Positions 31,988 to 39,889 of a stretch of 64,000 nucleotides of DNA are shown here, piece by piece (positions within the stretch are counted from its first letter, which is position 1; each line of letters begins with the position of its first letter). Source of the DNA: Nguyenibacter vanlangensis (GTDB lineage: Bacteria; Pseudomonadota; Alphaproteobacteria; Acetobacterales; Acetobacteraceae). The translations under genes were made by a program, and so were the position numbers. The stretch is taken from positions 3,112,001 through 3,176,000 of the forward strand of contig NZ_CP152276.1 in assembly GCF_038719015.1 (NCBI RefSeq), given 5' to 3'. The notes under the pieces are model-generated. The model was not told the DNA's origin and made no database searches. It saw only the letters and a program-made list of their open reading frames with translations.

Positions 31988-32923
31988 ATGACCGAGCCAG
32001 TGTCCGCCGTACCCGCGCCCGCTCCCAGCATGTCCGCGCGCCTGATCGACGGCAAGGCGTTCGCCGCGGCCATGACGCAGAGGATCGCGGCGGAGGTCCA
32101 TGCGTTCCATGACCGCTACCGGGTGACGCCGGGCCTGGCGGTGGTGCTGGTGGGCAACGACCCGGCCAGCGAGGTCTATGTCCGCAACAAGGCGTTGCAG
32201 ACCCATCGGGCCGGCATGCGCTCGTTCATGCACATGCTGCCGGCCACCACGTCGCAGGCCGAATTGCTGGCGCTGGTCCGCCGGCTGAACGACGATCCGG
32301 AAATCCACGGCATCCTGGTGCAATTGCCGCTGCCGGCGGGGCTGGACCCCGTGGCGGTGACCAATGCGATCCGGCCCGAGAAGGACGTGGACGGCCTGGG
32401 CGAGGTCAATGCCGGGCGCCTGGCGCTGGGCCAGCCCGGGATCGTGCCCTGCACGCCGCTGGGCTGCCTGATGCTGCTGAAATCGGAGCTGGGCGACCTG
32501 CGCGGGCTGCATGCCGTGGTCATCGGCGCGTCCAACCTGGTCGGCAAGCCGATGGCGCAGCTTCTGCTGGCCGAGGGCTGCACCGTGTCGGTCGGGCATA
32601 TCGACACGCGCGACCCCGCGGCCCTAGCGCGCCAGGGCGATATCCTGGTGGTGGCCACCGGCGTCGGCGGCCTGGTGCGCGGCGACTGGATCAAGCCGGG
32701 GGCGACGGTGATCGACGTGGGCATCACCCGCGTGACTCTGCCCAGCGGCAAGACGCGCCTGATCGGCGACGTGGCCTTCGACGAGGCCGTCGCGCGGGCC
32801 GGGCGCATCACCCCCGTGCCGGGCGGGGTGGGGCCGATGACGATCGCCTGCCTGCTGAACAACACCCTCGCCGCCGCCCGCCAGATCGTCGGCGCGGCGG
32901 CGGACCCGGGCGGTACTCCATGA
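31988..32923 (+). CDS. folD: Bifunctional methylenetetrahydrofolate dehydrogenase/cyclohydrolase
   Basis: FolD interconverts methylene-, methenyl- and 10-formyl-tetrahydrofolate. The 311-residue protein has [19 protein letters not shown] with the catalytic Lys, [29 protein letters not shown], and the NADP site [29 protein letters not shown] is near the C-terminus. GGAG precedes the ATG at 31988. The frame is open far upstream, but that part is antisense to the aldolase gene. It overlaps the next gene by 4 bp. Confidence 0.97.
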   Translation: MTEPVSAVPAPAPSMSARLIDGKAFAAAMTQRIAAEVHAFHDRYRVTPGLAVVLVGNDPASEVYVRNKALQTHRAGMRSFMHMLPATTSQAELLALVRRLNDDPEIHGILVQLPLPAGLDPVAVTNAIRPEKDVDGLGEVNAGRLALGQPGIVPCTPLGCLMLLKSELGDLRGLHAVVIGASNLVGKPMAQLLLAEGCTVSVGHIDTRDPAALARQGDILVVATGVGGLVRGDWIKPGATVIDVGITRVTLPSGKTRLIGDVAFDEAVARAGRITPVPGGVGPMTIACLLNNTLAAARQIVGAAADPGGTP

Positions 32924-33675
32924 CGCGGATTTCCGTCGAGCTGATTCCGCGCGACGCCGAGACCCTGAAGGCGGATTCGGCCGAGGTGCGCGCGGCCTTT
33001 CCGATGGCCGACACGCTGAACGTGCCCAGCCTGATGCGCTTTGCGCTGCAGGGCTGGGATGCGGTGCCGCTGCTACGACCGGTGCTGCCGCGTGTCGTGC
33101 CGCATATCCGCGCCATCGACGTCGATCCGGACGGGCCGCTGCCCGGCATCGGGGTGCAGGGGCTGGAGGAAGTGCTGGTGGTGCAGGGCGACCCGCCCGC
33201 CGATCTCAGCCGCCGGACCTTTCCCAACACGTCGGAGAGCGTGATCCGCCGCTATCGGCGCGAGGCCCCGCATCTGCGCGTCTATGCGGCGTTCGATCCC
33301 TATCGCCGCGCCCCCTATCGCGAATTGGAGGCCGTCGCGCGCAAGAAGGACGCCGGGGCCGCCGGGTTCTTCACCCAGCCGGTATTCGATGCGCGCATGC
33401 TGGAGATGTGCATGGGCTGGCTGGCCGGCGAGACGGTGTTCTGGGGCCTGTCGCCGGTGATCGGCCCGAAATCGCGGTCCTATTGGGAGACGACGAACCA
33501 TGTCGTCTTCCCGCATGATTTCGAAGCGACGCTGGAGGCGAATATCGGCTTTGCCTGCCGCGCGATCCGGACCGTCCGCGCGGCCGGCGGGCATGTCTAT
33601 CTGATGCCGCTGCGCGTGAAGCCGGTGCGCTATCTGGCGCCGATCCAGCAGGCGCTGGAATCACTATCCTCGTGA
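32920..33675 (+). CDS. Methylenetetrahydrofolate reductase-like protein, short form
   Basis: The 251-residue protein starts inside folD (ATGA overlap), so translation is coupled. It has MTHFR-family features: ISVELIPRD at the first strand, [18 protein letters not shown], and [20 protein letters not shown], which matches the GADFFxTQ/P block of MetF. It is shorter than typical MetF (about 290 residues) and the N-terminal E-x-FPP motif is replaced by ELIPRD. It may be a true reductase or a related folate-binding enzyme. The neighbourhood supports a one-carbon role. Confidence 0.8.
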   Translation: MTRISVELIPRDAETLKADSAEVRAAFPMADTLNVPSLMRFALQGWDAVPLLRPVLPRVVPHIRAIDVDPDGPLPGIGVQGLEEVLVVQGDPPADLSRRTFPNTSESVIRRYRREAPHLRVYAAFDPYRRAPYRELEAVARKKDAGAAGFFTQPVFDARMLEMCMGWLAGETVFWGLSPVIGPKSRSYWETTNHVVFPHDFEATLEANIGFACRAIRTVRAAGGHVYLMPLRVKPVRYLAPIQQALESLSS

Positions 33676-33780
33676 CCTGCCCGGCGGGCGACGATCGCCC
33701 GGGGTGGGTTACGTCCGCCGGGCAATTCCGTTAGCCTCGGCCGGTTCGTCGGTTCGTCGGTCACGTTTCCCCGAAAGGTC

Positions 33781-35997
33781 ATGATCTTGCCGCATTCCCG
33801 TCCGCGTTCGCGCCCGTCCGCCATCCCGGGAGCCGTCCAGGAGGTCTGCATCGGCGGGCGCCGCATCGGGGCCGGGGGCGCGATGCTGGCCGCTTTCCTG
33901 TGCTGCGGCGCCGCGATGCCGGCCGTCGCGGCCGACGACGCCGCGCCGGCGGCGCCCGCGGCGACATCCCCCGCCCCGGTGCTGCCGCCGCCCGACCCGG
34001 CGCGGATCTTCGCCCCGCTGGCCTATCCGACCCCGGTCAACGCCTATCGCTCGGGCGGGGGTGCGCCCGGCTGGGCCTATTGGCGGAACGGCGCGGATTA
34101 CGAGATCAAGGCGGCGATCGACCCGGCCAACCGGCTGCTGTCGGGCAGCGAGGTGATCACCTACACCAACAACAGTCCCGACGCGCTGGACGTGCTGTGG
34201 GTGCAGCTCGACCAGAACATCTATCGCGACGGGTCGCGCGGCGGCTTCGCCAATCCGCAGCGCCATGGCGAGCACACGGATGGCGAGGCGATCGAGAGCG
34301 TGTCGATCGAGCAGGACGGCAAGAGCATCCCGGTCACGCCGCTGATTTCCGACACGCGGATGCAGGTGCCGCTGCCGGCGCCGCTCGAGGCCAGGGGCGG
34401 GCGCATCCGGCTGAAGATCGTCTGGCATTACACGATCCCCGGCGAATGGGGCGGCCGGACCGCCGTGACCCCCACGCGCAACGGCGACATCTATGAAGTG
34501 GCGCAATGGTACCCGCGCATGGCCGTCTATGACGATCTCCGCGGCTGGGATACCGCGCCCTATCTGGGCCAGGAATTCTATCTGGAATATGGCGACATCG
34601 ACTACAGCGTCACCGTGCCGTGGAACTTCACCGTCGTGGGGTCCGGCGCGCTGCTGAATCCCGCCGACGTGCTGACCCAGACCGAGCGCGACCGCCTGGC
34701 CCAGGCCGCCCGCAGCGACGAACGGGTGATGATCCGCACCCAGGCCGACGTAAGCGATCCCAAGAGCCACCTGGCGCAGAGCGGGACCAGGACCTGGCAT
34801 TTCCGCATGAACGGCACCCGCGACGTGGTCTTCGCCGCGTCGCCCGCCTTCCTGTGGGACGCGGCGCGGCTGGACCTGCCGCCGCTGGTGGTCGAATCCG
34901 GCCATCCGGCGGTGCCGCGCCTGGCGATGTCGGTCTATCCGGTCGAAGGCATCGGGGCCCATCAATGGGACCGGTCGACCGCCTATGTGAAGCATGCGAT
35001 CGAATATTTCTCGCGCCAATGGTACCCCTATCCCTGGCCGGACGCGATCAACCTGGGCGGCCATGGCGCGGGCATGGAATATCCGGGCATCGTCTTCGAC
35101 GGCATGCATGACAAGGACCCGGAACTGTTCTGGATCACCACGCACGAACTGGGCCATGGCTGGTTCCCGATGATCGTGGGGTCGAACGAGCGGCGCCATG
35201 CCTTCATGGACGAAGGGTTCAACACCTTCATCGACACCTATGCCTCGGACGATTTCAACAACGGGGAATTCGCGCCGAAGCGCGATGCCGAGTTCGCGCC
35301 CGCGACCGGCAGGCCGGCGGACGACATCCTGTCCGTGCTGCGCGACCCGGCGGCCCCCCGGCTGATGACGCCGACCGACCTGGTGCCCGAGCGTTATCGC
35401 CACCCGGTGACCTATTTCAAGGCGGCCTACGGGCTGAAGCTGCTGCGCGAGCAGATCCTGGGGCCGGAACGGTTCGACCGCGCCTTCCGGCGCTATATCG
35501 CGCTGTGGGCCTATCGCCATCCCACGCCGTCGGATTTCTTCCGCCTGATGGACAGCGAGGGCGGCGAGGACCTGTCCTGGTTCTGGCGCGGCTGGTATTT
35601 CAATAATTGGGGCCCCGACTATGCCGTGAAATCCGCCGCCGTGACCGGCGAGGGCCCGGCGCGCGGCGTGCTGGTGACGGTGGACAACAAGGGCTGGCTG
35701 CCGCTGCCGGTCACGCTGGTGCTGACCTATACCGACGGCACGACCTCGCGCCTGCGCATCCCGACCGAGGCCTGGCAATTGCGCAACGAGATCGAACTGA
35801 CGATTCCGACCACGCGCACGCCGCAATCGGTGGCGCTGGACCCCGGGCACGACATTCCCGACCTGAACCGGGCGGACAATGTGCTGACCCTGGCGGTGCC
35901 GCCGGCCCAGCCGGCCGCGGCGCCGGCCGCCCCCGCCGCCCCCGTGGCCTCCCCGGCCTCCTCCCCGGCGACTCCGCCGGCGCCGCCGGGACACTGA
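33781..35997 (+). CDS. M1 family zinc metallopeptidase, exported
   Basis: The 738-residue aminopeptidase-family protein has an export signal with a hydrophobic core ending near AVAADD. After a disordered Pro/Ala part comes a beta-rich domain and the gluzincin site: His455-Glu456-x-x-His459 (HELGH), with Glu478 (in FMDEGFN) 18 residues later. A Pro-rich C-terminal tail ends the protein. The substrate is unknown. It may digest peptides in the periplasm. A short palindrome at about 33680-33705 separates it from the MTHFR-like gene. Confidence 0.93.
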   Translation: MILPHSRPRSRPSAIPGAVQEVCIGGRRIGAGGAMLAAFLCCGAAMPAVAADDAAPAAPAATSPAPVLPPPDPARIFAPLAYPTPVNAYRSGGGAPGWAYWRNGADYEIKAAIDPANRLLSGSEVITYTNNSPDALDVLWVQLDQNIYRDGSRGGFANPQRHGEHTDGEAIESVSIEQDGKSIPVTPLISDTRMQVPLPAPLEARGGRIRLKIVWHYTIPGEWGGRTAVTPTRNGDIYEVAQWYPRMAVYDDLRGWDTAPYLGQEFYLEYGDIDYSVTVPWNFTVVGSGALLNPADVLTQTERDRLAQAARSDERVMIRTQADVSDPKSHLAQSGTRTWHFRMNGTRDVVFAASPAFLWDAARLDLPPLVVESGHPAVPRLAMSVYPVEGIGAHQWDRSTAYVKHAIEYFSRQWYPYPWPDAINLGGHGAGMEYPGIVFDGMHDKDPELFWITTHELGHGWFPMIVGSNERRHAFMDEGFNTFIDTYASDDFNNGEFAPKRDAEFAPATGRPADDILSVLRDPAAPRLMTPTDLVPERYRHPVTYFKAAYGLKLLREQILGPERFDRAFRRYIALWAYRHPTPSDFFRLMDSEGGEDLSWFWRGWYFNNWGPDYAVKSAAVTGEGPARGVLVTVDNKGWLPLPVTLVLTYTDGTTSRLRIPTEAWQLRNEIELTIPTTRTPQSVALDPGHDIPDLNRADNVLTLAVPPAQPAAAPAAPAAPVASPASSPATPPAPPGH

Positions 35998-36006
35998 AAC
36001 CGGCTG

Positions 36007-36031
36007 CCGGCGCTATATACCGGCGCTATAT
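36007..36031. repeat. Tandem 12-bp direct repeat at the end of the Nudix gene
   Basis: CCGGCGCTATAT occurs at 36007-36018 and at 36020-36031, period 13. The second copy contains the Nudix stop codon, which suggests a recent slippage duplication. Confidence 0.7.
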
Positions 36032-36604
36032 CCAGCCGCGCGCGCGGATCAGGGCGATGGCGGCCAGGGTGACCATGCAGGTGATCTCGCCGTCGCGGAC
36101 CATCCGGTCCATCTCGGCCAGCGGGATCGTGTGGCTGGTCATGTCCCCCTCGGTGGCCTCGCGCCGGGGGGCGCCCGGTGTCAGGTCGGTGGCCAGAAAG
36201 ACCTGGCCGCGCTGGGTGGAATAGCCCGCGCCCTGATAGAGCGTACCGGCGTGGCGCAGCGTGCCGGCGCGCAGCCCGGTCTCTTCCTCCAGTTCGCCGC
36301 GTGCCACCATGTCGGGCGCGGCGTCGGGGCGATCTTCCCACATGCCCATCGGCAGTTCCCACAGCCGGGCGCGCACCGGATAGCGATATTGCCGTACCAG
36401 GGTGACGGTCGGGCCGTCCGGCCCCCGGCCCAGCGGCAGGACCACCGCGAATTCGCCGCGTTCGACGATGCCGTACAGCCCCTGGTTGCCGTCGGGGCGG
36501 CGGATGATGTCCTCGCGCACGCGGGTCCAGCGATTTTCATAGACGATGCGCGAGGATAGGGTGACGAACCCGCCATCATCGGGCGGAACGGACTCGGTGC
36601 TCAT
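36026..36604 (-). CDS. Nudix hydrolase (ADP-ribose pyrophosphatase-like)
   Basis: The 192-residue protein hydrolyses nucleoside diphosphate derivatives, most likely ADP-ribose or a nucleotide sugar. The Nudix box is at about residues 86-108: LPMGMWEDRPDAAPDMVARGELEEETGL, in which the GELEEETG core carries the metal-binding Glu residues. LVRQYRYPVRARLWELP just before it is typical of ADP-ribose pyrophosphatases. It is divergent from the MFS gene. Confidence 0.9.
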   Translation of the reverse strand: MSTESVPPDDGGFVTLSSRIVYENRWTRVREDIIRRPDGNQGLYGIVERGEFAVVLPLGRGPDGPTVTLVRQYRYPVRARLWELPMGMWEDRPDAAPDMVARGELEEETGLRAGTLRHAGTLYQGAGYSTQRGQVFLATDLTPGAPRREATEGDMTSHTIPLAEMDRMVRDGEITCMVTLAAIALIRARGWI

Positions 36605-36760
36605 GGATCGGCTTCCTCGGCGGGCGGGTCCTGCGCTGCGCGCGACCAGCGGTGACGCGCGTTACATGATCCCCGGCGGAATGGCGGCGTCAATAAGGCG
36701 GTCGCAGGGTCGTGACGGCGGGGGGCGTCCTTTTGACCGGTCCTGCCGGGTCCCCGGGTC

Positions 36761-36789
36761 TTGGACACCCCCGACCCGACCCGTATAAG
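36761..36789 (+). promoter_or_regulatory. Predicted promoter of the MFS gene
   Basis: TTGGAC (36761-36766), a 17-bp spacer and TATAAG (36784-36789) form a good -35/-10 pair about 30 bp before the MFS start at 36820. Confidence 0.55.
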
Positions 36790-36819
36790 GGCAGGACAAA
36801 CCGGAGCCGCCCTGTCGTC

Positions 36820-38022
36820 ATGCCCTCGTCGCAGTCCGTTATGGCCCACCCGACCGTGCGGATTCTGGCGGTCGTGCTGTTCAATCTGATCTGTTACGTG
36901 GATATCGGCCTGCCGATGGCCGTCATCCCGGTCTTCGTCCACCAGCATCTGGGCTACAACACCGTGATCGCGGGGCTGGCGGTGTCGCTGCAATATCTGG
37001 CGACGTTCGCCACCCGCGCGCAGGCGGGACGGTTCGTCGATGCGAAGGGGGCCAAGCCCGCGGTGCTGATCGGGCTGGCCACCTGTGCCGCGTCGGGCGG
37101 CGCGCTGCTGCTGTCGGGTCTGTTCGTCCACCAGGCCACGCCGTCGATCCTGCTGCTGATCGCCAGCCGTATCCTGATGGGCGCCGGCGAAAGCTGGACC
37201 GCGACGGGCGCGATCCTGTGGAATATCGGCCGCGTGGGGGCCGAGCGGACGGCGCAGGTGATCTCGTGGAACGGGATCACCTCCTATGGCGGGATCGCGC
37301 TGGGCGCGCCGGTGGGCGCGGTGCTGTCGCAGATGGCGCCGCCGCTGGGCGGGCTGGTGGCGGTGGGGCTGCTGTCCGCGCTGCTGCCGCTGCTGGGGCT
37401 GGGGCTGGCGGCGCGCTACGCCGCCGTGCCGCCGGTCGTCCGGGGCGAGGCCATGCCCTTCCGCCAGGTCTTCTGGCGGGTGCTGCCCTATGGGATCGTG
37501 CTGGCCTGCGGTTCGGTCGGGTTCGGGGCGATCTCGGCCTGCCTGTCGCTGTATTTCGCCGACCGGCACTGGTCCGGCGCGGCGCTGGGGCTGATGATCT
37601 TCGGCATCGTCTTCGTGCTGGTGCGGCTGCTGTTCTCGCGCCAGATCGGCCTGCGCGGCGGCGGCGTCGTGGCCGTGGCGTCGCTGGTGGTCGAGGTGGC
37701 CGGCCTGCTGATCCTGTGGCGCAGCGGCGGCGTGGCCGCGGCCGATCTGGGGGCCGCGCTGACGGGGGCCGGATTCTCGCTGGTCTTTCCCGCGCTGGGG
37801 GTCGAGGCCGTGACCCGGGTGGGGGCGCATAACCGGGGGGCCGCGCTGGGGGCGTTCAGCGTCTTCCTGGATATCGGGATCGGCCTGTCGGGGCCGATGC
37901 TGGGGCTGGTGATCCACGGCCTGGGCTATGGCCCGATGTTTCTGGTCGCGGCCTTATTTACCGGGGCGGGGGTCGGTGCCACTCTGCTGCTTCGGGGGCG
38001 CGCGCGAACAAGCGTCGCCTGA
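36820..38022 (+). CDS. MFS transporter (YfcJ/YhhS-like)
   Basis: The 400-residue protein has 12 predicted membrane helices. ILAVVLFNLICYVDIGLPMAVIPVFVH at the start and ATRAQAGRFVDAKGAKPAVLIG (helices 2-3, with the MFS A motif) resemble the YfcJ/YhhS group of exporters. GAGESWTATGAILWNIGRVG is a further characteristic block. Starts at 36820 or 36841 are both possible. The substrate is unknown. A second LOG gene follows 57 bp downstream on the same strand. Confidence 0.88.
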   Translation: MPSSQSVMAHPTVRILAVVLFNLICYVDIGLPMAVIPVFVHQHLGYNTVIAGLAVSLQYLATFATRAQAGRFVDAKGAKPAVLIGLATCAASGGALLLSGLFVHQATPSILLLIASRILMGAGESWTATGAILWNIGRVGAERTAQVISWNGITSYGGIALGAPVGAVLSQMAPPLGGLVAVGLLSALLPLLGLGLAARYAAVPPVVRGEAMPFRQVFWRVLPYGIVLACGSVGFGAISACLSLYFADRHWSGAALGLMIFGIVFVLVRLLFSRQIGLRGGGVVAVASLVVEVAGLLILWRSGGVAAADLGAALTGAGFSLVFPALGVEAVTRVGAHNRGAALGAFSVFLDIGIGLSGPMLGLVIHGLGYGPMFLVAALFTGAGVGATLLLRGRARTSVA

Positions 38023-38078
38023 ATCGGGCGGATCGCCGCCGCCCGCATCGTGCCGCCATGTTCAGGAGGATCGCGTCC

Positions 38079-38660
38079 ATGTCCGTTGCTGCCGTTGCCG
38101 TGTTCTGCGGGTCGCGTTTCGGCGCCCGCCCCGATTTCGAGGAAGCGGCGCGCGAGATGGGGACCAGCCTGGGGCGTGCCGGGATGCGCCTGGTCTATGG
38201 CGGCGGGGATGTGGGGCTGATGGGCGCCGTGGCGGACGCGACCCTGGCGGCGGGCGGCCGGGTGTCTGGCGTGATCCCGACCTTTCTGCGCGCGCGTGAG
38301 GTGATGCATGAGGGCGTGACGGACCTGACCGTCACCGATTCGATGCATAGCCGCAAGCAGTTGATGTTCGCCCGGGCCGATGCGTTCGTGGTGCTGCCCG
38401 GCGGGCTGGGCACGTTCGACGAGACGATCGAGATCGTGACCTGGCGGCAGCTAAAGCTGCATGACAAGCCGATCTTCGTCGTCAATGTCGCGGGGTGGGC
38501 CGACCCGATGGTCGCCATGCTGCGCGCGGCGGTGCGCGAGGGCTTCGCCGATGCATCGGCGCTGGAACTGTTCGAGGTCGTGCCCGACGTCGCCACGACG
38601 ATGGCGCGGCTGAAGCAGGCCGTACGCGGGCCGGCGACCGAGAATGTCGACCGGCTCTGA
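38079..38660 (+). CDS. LOG family protein, second copy
   Basis: The 193-residue Rossmann-fold protein shares the layout of the first LOG gene: SVAAVAVFCGSRFG, LVYGGGDVGLMGAVADA, RKQLMFARADAFV and the catalytic LPGGLGTFDE. The start is set by AGGAGG at 38063-38068, 10 bp before ATG 38079; the frame's first ATG at 38058 lies before that site. It ends 119 bp before the tRNA gene. It may act on nucleoside monophosphates with modified bases. Confidence 0.92.
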   Translation: MSVAAVAVFCGSRFGARPDFEEAAREMGTSLGRAGMRLVYGGGDVGLMGAVADATLAAGGRVSGVIPTFLRAREVMHEGVTDLTVTDSMHSRKQLMFARADAFVVLPGGLGTFDETIEIVTWRQLKLHDKPIFVVNVAGWADPMVAMLRAAVREGFADASALELFEVVPDVATTMARLKQAVRGPATENVDRL

Positions 38661-38738
38661 CGGTCCGATGTGGCGGCCCGATGTGACGGCGGGATGACAA
38701 AAATACATCTTCCCGCGCGATAGTGGGCATCGGGACCC

Positions 38739-38767
38739 TTGCGGAGCGGCAGGAGGGCATGTATAGC
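38739..38767 (+). promoter_or_regulatory. Predicted tRNA promoter
   Basis: TTGCGG (38739-38744), a 17-bp spacer and TATAGC (38762-38767) lie 12 bp before the mature tRNA 5' end. Confidence 0.55.
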
Positions 38768-38779
38768 CCCCATCAAGTT

Positions 38780-38856
38780 CGGAGTGTAGCTCAGCCTGGT
38801 AGAGCACTGTGTTCGGGACGCAGGGGCCGGAGGTTCGAATCCTCTCACTCCGACCA
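38780..38856 (+). tRNA. tRNA-Pro (anticodon CGG)
   Basis: The 77-nt gene folds fully: acceptor CGGAGTG with CACTCCG, D-stem GCTC/GAGC, anticodon stem CTGTG/CGCAG with loop TTCGGGA giving anticodon CGG, T-stem GGAGG/CCTCT, discriminator A and an encoded CCA. It decodes CCG, a frequent Pro codon in this GC-rich genome. The next genes downstream are a toxin-antitoxin pair, a common cargo at tRNA integration sites. Confidence 0.97.
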
Positions 38857-38962
38857 GCCGCTAAAAGATCTTGTGTTCAAGCCCTGCGTTGCCAGTGGAT
38901 TGGATTTCCCGGAAAAAGCAAGGACGTAGTGGGCTGGCGCGGTTCAGGCCCCGATTTTGCGT

Positions 38963-39358
38963 CTATTCGCTCCGCGACGCCTGCCGGAGCGTTCCTGCCT
39001 TCATCCTCTCGACCAGTCGCGCTTTGATGACAGCCAGCACAGCCGGCGGAAGCATGCCGTATGCGCCCGTCAGGTCAGGGCCGGGCCATGTGAAGGCATT
39101 CCCTTCGGAGACGACAACCCATGAGCGTTGCCCGTCTAGGCCGAGGCGGTCCTTCGTCGCCGGGGGAAGCTCTATCGCGTCGGCAGCGTCAAGGGGCGGG
39201 TAATGCGTGATAGGCAAGGCCAGAACGCGGGACGCAACGGCGACGATAACGACGCAGGGCCGATTCTTTCTGCCTTCTTCCTGTCCCTGCTGATGTTCCC
39301 TGTTCCAAAGATAGCCATATCGAATGACGAGGCCAGGAATGGGTGTCTTGGGTATCAA
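38963..39358 (-). CDS. PemK/MazF-like toxin of a type II toxin-antitoxin pair
   Basis: The 131-residue protein has the N-terminal pattern PGLVIRYGYLWNREHQQGQEEGRKNRPCVVIVAV (in two blocks), like a divergent alphaproteobacterial PemK/MazF-type family. Typical MazF proteins cut mRNA at short sequences. GLDGQRSWVVVSEGN with a late ARLVERMKAG helix is also family-like. Its ATG overlaps the antitoxin stop by 4 bp, so the two are co-translated. Being second in the operon after an antitoxin is the usual order. Nuclease activity is inferred, not seen. Confidence 0.78.
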   Translation of the reverse strand: MIPKTPIPGLVIRYGYLWNREHQQGQEEGRKNRPCVVIVAVASRVLALPITHYPPLDAADAIELPPATKDRLGLDGQRSWVVVSEGNAFTWPGPDLTGAYGMLPPAVLAVIKARLVERMKAGTLRQASRSE

Positions 39359-39627
39359 GGCGTCCAGTGCTTGGTTTCGTCGTCAAGATGCTCATAGCCA
39401 GGCGGCGTCTCCACGTCTTCCAGGGCACGGGCAAGCTGCGGCTCAACCGTGGCAAGGTCCTCGATACGGAATGCGCGATGGTCCAGGTCCTGAAGACGGC
39501 GGAACTCGTCAAAGCCAAGGATGACAAGGCGCTTCCTGCCGTTCTTCGTGATGGTAACAGGCTCGTGCATCGCACAGTCAGCAAGTTCGCCGTACCGCTT
39601 GATGAAGTCTGCAGACGTGACCTCCAT
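39355..39627 (-). CDS. Phd/YefM-like antitoxin
   Basis: The 90-residue protein begins MEVTSADFIKRYGELAD and has EPVTITKNGRKRLVILGFDEFRRLQ, the Phd/YefM N-terminal DNA-binding fold. The C-terminal part is acidic and flexible, as expected for the toxin-binding end. AGAGGA is 7 bp before the ATG. A near-consensus promoter with palindromes lies upstream, fitting autoregulation by the antitoxin or the complex. Confidence 0.82.
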   Translation of the reverse strand: MEVTSADFIKRYGELADCAMHEPVTITKNGRKRLVILGFDEFRRLQDLDHRAFRIEDLATVEPQLARALEDVETPPGYEHLDDETKHWTP

Positions 39628-39646
39628 AGCTATGTCCTCTGAAAAA

Positions 39647-39691
39647 ATTCGAAAGTTTCAGATTATACGAATCTTTCGAATCTATGGTCAA
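39647..39691 (-). promoter_or_regulatory. Toxin-antitoxin promoter with operator palindromes
   Basis: On the minus strand TTGACC (39686-39691), an 18-bp spacer and a perfect TATAAT (39662-39667) precede the antitoxin. ATTCGAAAG (39647-39655) and CTTTCGAAT (39673-39681) form a perfect 9-bp inverted repeat that brackets the -10. A second dyad AGATT/AATCT lies inside it (39660-39674). This layout suits repression by the antitoxin. Confidence 0.7.
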
Positions 39692-39796
39692 GGTGATTTG
39701 AAATGATATGGCGGCAGCCAAAAACCAGATTTTGATGTTGCGACGCCAGGCGAGGATGCTGCCATCGACCACAATCCACTGGTAAATAAATGGTTT

Positions 39797-39839
39797 CCAA
39801 AGGCACCGCCTTTGGCGGGGTTCGGGGCGGAGCCCCGAA
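39797..39839. repeat. Tandem REP-like hairpins
   Basis: CCAAAGGC-ACC-GCCTTTGG (39797-39815) is followed after 5 bp by TTCGGGGC-GGA-GCCCCGAA (39821-39839), two perfect 8-bp stems with three-base loops. Such paired hairpins recur between genes in acetic-acid bacteria; that is recollection, not a search result. A degenerate relative may lie at 53008-53032. Confidence 0.6.
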
Positions 39840-39889
39840 AGAGAGACCCGGGACGGTCAAGCCGATACCGCATCGCCGGCGCGGGCGCG

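Noticed and set aside
33709..35994. A 761-codon minus-strand frame opposite the M1 peptidase
   Set aside because: It has His/Arg/Gly-rich shadow composition and no domain; HELGH and the signal peptide are on the plus strand.
39674..39681. TTCGAATC as an attachment-site copy of the tRNA-Pro T-loop
   Set aside because: Eight bases is too short, and the sequence is part of the operator palindrome; no integrase gene was seen.
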